A DNA stretch of 26,236 bases from Helicobacteraceae bacterium (GTDB taxonomy: Bacteria > Campylobacterota > Campylobacteria > Campylobacterales > Sulfurimonadaceae), in NCBI GenBank assembly GCA_027061425.1, contig JALSUN010000173.1:1-26236 (forward strand). The letters are read 5' to 3'. This document shows, one piece after another, positions 21,822 through 26,236 of this stretch. Position 1 is the stretch's first letter. Every line of letters begins with the position of its first letter. Below the pieces are notes generated by a model that was not told where the DNA came from, searched no databases, and worked only from the letters and a program-made list of their open reading frames with translations. The translations under genes and the position numbers were made by a program.

Positions 21822-23104
21822 GCCATGTCAAAGTCTCTGCTTGTAAAAAGCCATTTACGTTTAAGACCGCGGCCATAGCTGCAGACAAGTCTATCTCTCA
21901 CCGTTGTGCGATGTTTTCGATGTTGGCAGAGGGCGAGAGTGTCATAGAAAACTTTTTACGTGCAGAAGACACTATGAACTCGTTACGTATTGTTGAGAAA
22001 CTTGGGGCTACTGTAAAAGATGATGGTAAAATTATACGTATATCTTCTGCAGGGATACAAGAGAGTGCAGAGATCTTAGACTGTGGTAACTCGGGTACGG
22101 GAATGCGTCTTTTTTGTGGTCTTTTGGCTTCTGCAGAGGGACACTTTATTTTAACTGGTGACGCATACCTTAAACGAAGACCTATGAAGCGTGTGACTGC
22201 ACCACTTAAAAGTATAGGAGCGAAGCTCGATGGCCGTCAAGATGGAGACCTTGCACCTTTAAGTATCAGAGGGGCATCTCTGAAAGCATTTGATTATGAA
22301 AGTAAAATTGCTTCAGCTCAGGTCAAGTCGGCGATGATCCTGGCTGCGTTACGTGCTGATGGCACCTGTACCTATAGAGAGCCTGAACTTAGTCGTGACC
22401 ATACAGAACGTATGTTAAACGGTATGGGTGCGAGTATCTCTGTACATGGTCTTATAACGACTATAAAGCCTATGAAAAAGTTACTTTTTCCTCTGAAAAT
22501 ACGTGTGCCAGCAGATCCATCATCTGCATTTTTCTTTGCAGTTGCTGCAGCTATTACTCCAGACGCTATAGTTACATTAGAGGGTGTGACGTTTAACGCT
22601 ACACGTATAGAAGCTTTTAAAGCACTGGAGCGTATGGGTGCAAATATCACTTATGATCTTAAAGAAAATGTGTATGAGCCTATAGGAGACATCACTGTAA
22701 GCTATGCACCATTAAAAGCGATTACAGTTGAAGAGAATATCTCTTGGCTTATAGATGAACTTCCAGCTCTTGCTATTGCTATGGCGTGTGCTGAAGGTCG
22801 TAGTCTTGTTAAAAATGCACATGAATTACGTGTCAAAGAGAGTGATCGTATCTCTACGGTTGTGGACAACTTAAAACTGTGTGGTATTAGTGTTGATGAG
22901 TTTGAAGATGGCTACGCTGTAAAGGGTGGTACTTTAAAAAGTGCCAAAGTTGATAGCTTTGGTGACCACCGCATCGCGATGAGTTTTATCATCGCTGGTC
23001 TGCGTTGTGGTATGGAAGTCTCTGACTTGGAGTGTATTAACACCTCTTTTCCTAACTTTTTTGAGCTTCTTTCACATCTGACGAAGGTGGATTATGAAGA
23101 TTAA
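21818..23104 (+). CDS. aroA: 5-enolpyruvylshikimate-3-phosphate synthase
   Basis: AroA joins phosphoenolpyruvate and shikimate-3-phosphate in the sixth step of the shikimate pathway. The 428-aa protein has the usual length. Residues K24, S25 and R29 in AADKSISHR bind shikimate-3-phosphate. The GNSGTGMRLFCGLLA loop near 90-104 is the phosphoenolpyruvate/glyphosate region, here with GTGMR rather than GTAMR, as in some class II enzymes. RRPMKR near 125-130, SAQVKSA near 167-173, and KESDRIS plus DHRIAMSF near the end complete the family pattern. It follows pheT with a 4-base overlap and overlaps ispH by 11 bases. Product flow to chorismate, and so to Phe, gives a loose metabolic link with pheST. 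Confidence 0.97.
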   Translation: MSHVKVSACKKPFTFKTAAIAADKSISHRCAMFSMLAEGESVIENFLRAEDTMNSLRIVEKLGATVKDDGKIIRISSAGIQESAEILDCGNSGTGMRLFCGLLASAEGHFILTGDAYLKRRPMKRVTAPLKSIGAKLDGRQDGDLAPLSIRGASLKAFDYESKIASAQVKSAMILAALRADGTCTYREPELSRDHTERMLNGMGASISVHGLITTIKPMKKLLFPLKIRVPADPSSAFFFAVAAAITPDAIVTLEGVTFNATRIEAFKALERMGANITYDLKENVYEPIGDITVSYAPLKAITVEENISWLIDELPALAIAMACAEGRSLVKNAHELRVKESDRISTVVDNLKLCGISVDEFEDGYAVKGGTLKSAKVDSFGDHRIAMSFIIAGLRCGMEVSDLECINTSFPNFFELLSHLTKVDYED

Positions 23105-23927
23105 ACTCGCTGAAAATTATGGATTCTGTTTTGGTGTGAAAAGAGCGATCAAAATTGCTGAAGAGAATACCAACTCAGCCACTTATGGTCCCCTTATTCA
23201 TAACTCAAAAGAGATAGCAAGACTCAACACTGATTTTAATGTAGCTTTGAGTGACGATCTCTCTGATTTCCAGAGAGGTGACAAGGCGGTTATCCGTACG
23301 CATGGTATCCCAAAAGATGAGCTTAAAGAGCTTAATGGACGTGATGTTAATGTTATAGACGCCACCTGTCCTTATGTAACCAAACCCCAACAAATCTGTG
23401 AAGAGATGAGTGAAGCGGGTTATGACATCGTTATTTTTGGAGATGAAGCCCATCCCGAAATAAAGGGTGTTAAAAGTTATGCAACACATGGTGCGCATGT
23501 TGTGACCTCTGTTGAAGAGTTGGAAAACTTGAAACTTAAAGAGCAGGTTGCAGTGGTGGCACAGACGACACGTAAAGCTGAAGATTATTTAGAGATCTGT
23601 AATTACCTGATTCCCCGGCATAAAGAGGTACGTGTCTTTAACACGATCTGTAATGCAACTTTTGAGAACCAAGACGCTGTACGTAAACTCTCTAAAGAGG
23701 CTGATGTGATGATTATTATAGGGGGGATGAACTCTTCTAACACCAAACAGCTTCATAGTATTGCACTTCATGAACAACACAATGACTCTCATCATATAGA
23801 AGGTGCAGACGATTTGGAAGCTTCTTGGTTTGAGGGTAAGCAGTTGTGTGGTATCTCTGCGGGTGCTTCTACTCCTGACTGGATTATCCAAGAGGTGATT
23901 ACGGCTATAGAGGAGATGTCAAAGTAG
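23094..23927 (+). CDS. ispH: 4-hydroxy-3-methylbut-2-enyl diphosphate reductase
   Basis: IspH (LytB) performs the last step of the MEP pathway, reducing HMBPP to IPP and DMAPP with a [4Fe-4S] cluster. The 277-aa protein keeps the three cluster cysteines: C12 in GFCFGVKRA, C92 in DATCPYV and C186 in TICNAT. H37 and H70 match the diphosphate-binding histidines and E122 in HPEIKG the proton-donor Glu. The C-terminal GISAGASTPDW motif is present. The start lies 11 bases inside aroA, so translation is coupled. Its products feed the polyprenyl synthase encoded earlier in the window. In C. jejuni rpsA follows, from memory; here a patatin gene on the other strand does, with two bases between the stops. 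Confidence 0.97.
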   Translation: MKIKLAENYGFCFGVKRAIKIAEENTNSATYGPLIHNSKEIARLNTDFNVALSDDLSDFQRGDKAVIRTHGIPKDELKELNGRDVNVIDATCPYVTKPQQICEEMSEAGYDIVIFGDEAHPEIKGVKSYATHGAHVVTSVEELENLKLKEQVAVVAQTTRKAEDYLEICNYLIPRHKEVRVFNTICNATFENQDAVRKLSKEADVMIIIGGMNSSNTKQLHSIALHEQHNDSHHIEGADDLEASWFEGKQLCGISAGASTPDWIIQEVITAIEEMSK

Positions 23928-23929
23928 GA

Positions 23930-24703
23930 TTATAAAAGTCCTAAGCCTGTTGCTCTGATCTCATTTATCTTATGAAAATGGTAGGTTTTGAAGTGCTTTG
24001 TCTCAGGCTCAATGAGCTGTATATTTTTACTGCAGTTTCTTAAGTGGGTCTGTGTCTGATTGTAGATAATGAGGCGCATTGACTTTTCAAACATCTCCAA
24101 GACATTTTTTGTTTTAAAAAAATTGTCAGGCATCTCTTTTTCAAAAGAGTGGGTTCCTAAAACATCTACGGCTAAAATATTGTGATATAACGCCTCATTG
24201 ACACCAAGATTCTCACATAAAAAACCATCACCGTAAGTAATCCCATCTACAGTATGTTCTTGAAAGATACCAGGGATGGCCATAGTACACAAAAGAGCAT
24301 CAACGATGCTGACGTCATCTTCTGCACTAAAGACCTTTTTATGCCCATCTATGAGACTCGTAGCGATGATTTTGAGTGGTATTATGGTCTCTGATATTTT
24401 TCTCTCTTGAAAGATACTTTCAAAGATCTCTGCTATTTTTTGATTGTCGATGACTGCATTACCAGAAAAAGAGAGCTTTACCCAGTTAAAGAGACTTGAA
24501 AAGGATTCTACTTTAGCAGATATCTCATCTTCTTTCATTCCTATAGCAAAACAGGCACCAATAATACCACCCATACTTGTGCCAACGATCTCAGAAGGGG
24601 TAATCTCTTTTTTTTCTAGGTCATGAAGTAGACCAAGATGGGAGATGCCTAAGGCACCACCACCGGAAAGTACTAAAGTAAAAGGTTTTTGTAGGTTTGT
24701 CAT
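23930..24703 (-). CDS. Patatin-like phospholipase family protein
   Basis: 257-aa serine hydrolase of the patatin type, close to bacterial RssA-like proteins. The oxyanion loop is SGGGALG (residues 13-19), the nucleophile S43 sits in GTSMG, and the dyad Asp is in YGDGFLCENLG (the usual DGG appears as DGF). These are the parts needed for acyl-ester hydrolysis. There is no signal peptide, so it is probably cytoplasmic. No Shine-Dalgarno precedes the ATG; TATAAT sits only six bases upstream, as for the radical SAM gene at the left end, suggesting a leaderless message. It converges on ispH with a two-base gap. The substrate is unknown; membrane phospholipid is a guess from the family. Confidence 0.92.
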   Translation of the reverse strand: MTNLQKPFTLVLSGGGALGISHLGLLHDLEKKEITPSEIVGTSMGGIIGACFAIGMKEDEISAKVESFSSLFNWVKLSFSGNAVIDNQKIAEIFESIFQERKISETIIPLKIIATSLIDGHKKVFSAEDDVSIVDALLCTMAIPGIFQEHTVDGITYGDGFLCENLGVNEALYHNILAVDVLGTHSFEKEMPDNFFKTKNVLEMFEKSMRLIIYNQTQTHLRNCSKNIQLIEPETKHFKTYHFHKINEIRATGLGLL

Positions 24704-24709
24704 GGAAAG

Positions 24710-24715
24710 ATTATA
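24710..24715 (-). promoter_or_regulatory. -10 hexamer six bases upstream of the patatin ATG
   Basis: On the minus strand CACTATAATCTTTCC leads straight into the ATG. The hexamer is a perfect TATAAT, the spacing is identical to that at 1430-1435, and no ribosome site intervenes. Confidence 0.55.
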
Positions 24716-24732
24716 GTGGATTAAAGTGAATC

Positions 24733-24757
24733 AACCCAAGCAGGTGCTTGGGGGTTT
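24733..24757 (-). terminator. Hairpin after the exported-protein gene
   Basis: CCCAAGC (24735-24741) pairs with GCTTGGG (24746-24752) around AGGT, with outer AA and TT extending the stem across two extra G. It starts a few bases after the stop of the minus-strand exported-protein gene and separates it from the patatin promoter. No long T-run follows. Confidence 0.5.
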
Positions 24758-24761
24758 AGGG

Positions 24762-25556
24762 TTATTTGAAAAGTGCTGTGATGTAATCTTCTATATCATC
24801 AGGTGTAGAAGAGATACCCATGAAGTCACCCATACTAAGCGTTGGATTGGAAATAGCGAGGTAGTATTTACCATGAAGTATCATCGCTTTGTCACCCTCT
24901 ATCATTACCATGTATGGTAAAAACGCTGCATGTGCCTCAGCATTAATGGTCTTAACATACGTCTTCTCGATTTTAGGCATAGCAATACCATAAACAGTTG
25001 CCTTGCCTACTTTTTGAGTAAATACGATCTTACCTTTAGCATTTTTCTCTAACTTAGCAGCGAGACCTTTACCTTCCGCAACTTCGATCATATCATCATA
25101 GTATGGCATTCCCATCATAAAGTGGAAACCAGCAATGTCATCATCTTCTAGTGTAGAGGCACCACCTTTAAGTGTACCAAATGCCGCAGAAAGTTTTGAA
25201 GAGACTTTAGCTGCTATTTTTGCATCATTGTCATCTTGTAAAAACGCTTCCATAAAGTACTCTGGATTGGTCATGACTAGGTTTTTCTTCTCAGCGTCAA
25301 TCATTACTTTTTGAACAGATGCAAAACCGCGTGTTGGCTTAGATGCAAGTTTTTTAAGACCTGGACAAGTGTAGACAACAACATGATGTTTTGCATCACC
25401 CATAGCATCGTACTCACCGATTACTTTTAAACCATTGGCACTGAGTGCTGATTTAACCTTGTCTGTTGACTGGTAAGAACCGTTAAGGTAACTGCTGACA
25501 TCTTTTGCAAAAAGACTGACACTTAAGACAAGTGCGCCTAGAACTAATTTTTTCAT
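24762..25556 (-). CDS. Exported protein of unknown function
   Basis: 264-aa protein with a clear signal peptide (MKKLVLGALVLSVSLFA, residues 1-17) and no other membrane segment, so it is periplasmic or secreted. The mature N-terminal part (about 30-130) has an alpha-beta character: a TDKVKSALSANGLKV helix-strand, then VVVYTCPGLKKL with the only cysteine (C64), then RGFASVQKVMIDAE. This recalls DUF302-type domains, but I cannot confirm it. The C-terminal part has a MILHGKYYLAISNPTLSM stretch and ends in a helix. GGAG lies eight bases before the ATG, with a TATAAA -10 on the minus strand at 25580-25585. It has a terminator and its own promoter, so it is probably monocistronic. Confidence 0.8.
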   Translation of the reverse strand: MKKLVLGALVLSVSLFAKDVSSYLNGSYQSTDKVKSALSANGLKVIGEYDAMGDAKHHVVVYTCPGLKKLASKPTRGFASVQKVMIDAEKKNLVMTNPEYFMEAFLQDDNDAKIAAKVSSKLSAAFGTLKGGASTLEDDDIAGFHFMMGMPYYDDMIEVAEGKGLAAKLEKNAKGKIVFTQKVGKATVYGIAMPKIEKTYVKTINAEAHAAFLPYMVMIEGDKAMILHGKYYLAISNPTLSMGDFMGISSTPDDIEDYITALFK

Positions 25557-25579
25557 TTGAACTCCGATTTTGAATTGCT

Positions 25580-25585
25580 TTTATA
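25580..25585 (-). promoter_or_regulatory. Likely -10 of the exported-protein gene
   Basis: On the minus strand GTAGTATAAAAGC contains TATAAA, 23 bases before the ATG with CGGAG between. No clear -35. Confidence 0.4.
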
Positions 25586-25681
25586 CTACAAAGATGTATA
25601 TATAAATAATATTAAGTTATGAGATGTGAGAAAATTATATTTGAAAATATTATATTAGTAACTAATAGTTACAAACGACAG

Positions 25682-25710
25682 TTGCTAAATGTTGTTTAAA
25701 TGTCTATAGA
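25682..25710 (+). promoter_or_regulatory. Candidate promoter of the thioesterase gene
   Basis: TTGCTA (25682-25687) and TATAGA (25705-25710) are separated by 17 bases, each matching four of six consensus positions. The start would be near 25717, after the ATG at 25711, which supports the later start codon at 25735. Confidence 0.45.
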
Positions 25711-25734
25711 ATGCAACAAATTGTGGAGATGTAT

Positions 25735-26172
25735 ATGAAAGATATTATTAAAGTTGAAGCCTTATATCAAAAAATGCAAGACAAAAGTACAACACCTTTA
25801 GTGCTGCCACCATCATCATTTACGATGATGCATTGCGAAATGATAGCCTATGATGAGAAAGAAATGTCTCTTGTGGTTCAAATACCTCTGTCACCTTTAT
25901 GGCTAAATCCCTACGGTACGATGCAAGGGGGCTTAATAGAAGCTGCTATAGATAACACGGTAGGCCCATTGAGTCTTTTAGTGGCACCTATGAATATGAC
26001 AAGAAGTATAGAGACAAAATTTATTAAGGCTGTAACATTAGAGTCTGAACATATTTATGTACATGCCAAACTCATTGAACATCGTAAAAAGCGTTTGACA
26101 TTTGAGGTAAGTGTTCAAGACAAAGATGGTGAGATCTTTACCAAGTCAAAAGTAGTCAACTTTATCCTTTGA
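25735..26172 (+). CDS. PaaI-like hotdog-fold thioesterase
   Basis: 145-aa hotdog-fold protein. The core NPYGTMQGGLIEAAIDNTVGPLS (about residues 58-80) matches the PaaI/4HBT active-site helix, in the subgroup where Gln replaces the usual His of HGG; the helix Asp is D74. Such enzymes hydrolyse acyl-CoA or related thioesters; the substrate is not readable here. The open frame reaches back to ATG 25711, but GGAG at 25725-25728 stands six bases before ATG 25735 and the predicted transcription start falls between the two, so I use 25735. It diverges from the exported-protein gene, with AT-rich dyads between them. Confidence 0.87.
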   Translation: MKDIIKVEALYQKMQDKSTTPLVLPPSSFTMMHCEMIAYDEKEMSLVVQIPLSPLWLNPYGTMQGGLIEAAIDNTVGPLSLLVAPMNMTRSIETKFIKAVTLESEHIYVHAKLIEHRKKRLTFEVSVQDKDGEIFTKSKVVNFIL

Positions 26173-26236
26173 AGGCAGTCAAGAAGAGGTACTCTTTACC
26201 GCTAATACGCACCGTAAACTTTTTTTGTTGAAGGTA
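26162..26236 (-). CDS. Possible C-terminal end of a gene entering from the right edge
   Basis: On the minus strand the frame is open from the window edge to a TAA at 26164-26162, encoding 24 residues ending KEYLFLTAFKG. The codon choice resembles the window's genes, and the stop would overlap the thioesterase end by 11 bases in convergent orientation. With only 24 codons this is weak, and a plus-strand frame is open here too. Confidence 0.35.
   Translation of the reverse strand, partial: YLQQKKFTVRISGKEYLFLTAFKG

Noticed and set aside
1..26236. tRNA, rRNA or tmRNA genes, prophage, insertion sequence
   Set aside because: I looked in the intergenic stretches for cloverleaf arms with a GTTCRA loop, rRNA segments and transposase or integrase motifs and found none. 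A covariance-model scan would be the decisive test.

Overview
The window looks like a chromosomal segment of a free-living Campylobacterota bacterium (former Epsilonproteobacteria), most like Sulfurovum or Sulfurimonas. Three things point there: a moderately AT-rich composition; a haem/prenyl/proS/hemC/ubiD cluster and a HIT / pheS-pheT-aroA-ispH cluster, both matching gene orders I recall from Campylobacter jejuni; and a phenylalanyl-tRNA synthetase beta chain of the divergent campylobacterial type. The placement comes from recognition of proteins and synteny, not from a database search.

Layout. 1-1423 (-): a cobalamin-binding radical SAM protein whose C-terminus is cut by the window edge. 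1508-5843 (+): rsmH, a 98-aa one-TM leucine-zipper protein in the position where ftsL sits in dcw clusters, and a stand-alone RND transporter. 5936-14254 (+): a tightly packed series made of a conserved 99-aa protein, a polyprenyl diphosphate synthase, hemA, proS, fxsA, a periplasmic DsbC/DsbG-like protein, hemC and a UbiD-family decarboxylase. It joins tetrapyrrole synthesis, quinone-tail synthesis and quinone-ring decarboxylation, so it looks like a respiratory-cofactor cluster. 14477-14812 (+): a very lysine-rich mono-haem cytochrome c. 14969-16824 (+): argH overlapping an OsmC-like gene. 16892-17281 (+): a small membrane protein with a Cys-containing tail.

17282-17968 holds no gene I can support. 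It is a palindrome-rich spacer with a 74-nt two-tier inverted repeat, a 16-nt perfect palindrome, a 19-nt dyad and a 9-bp hairpin, and it is the only accessory-looking stretch. 17969-18325 (-) is a HIT protein, divergent from the pheS-pheT-aroA-ispH operon (18487-23927, +), in which every junction overlaps. The remainder is a patatin-like hydrolase (-), an exported protein of unknown function (-), a hotdog thioesterase (+) and perhaps the tail of another gene at the right edge (-).

Most of the window is housekeeping; I see no phage, IS, CRISPR or defence locus. The observations most worth following are: (i) two genes with TATAAT exactly six bases before their ATG and no Shine-Dalgarno, so probably leaderless; (ii) a promoter/initiation pattern shared by four operons; (iii) loss of the canonical PheT editing-site motifs while ProRS keeps its editing domain; (iv) the FtsL-like zipper protein next to an orphan RND pump; and (v) the palindrome-rich spacer at 17.4-17.8 kb.
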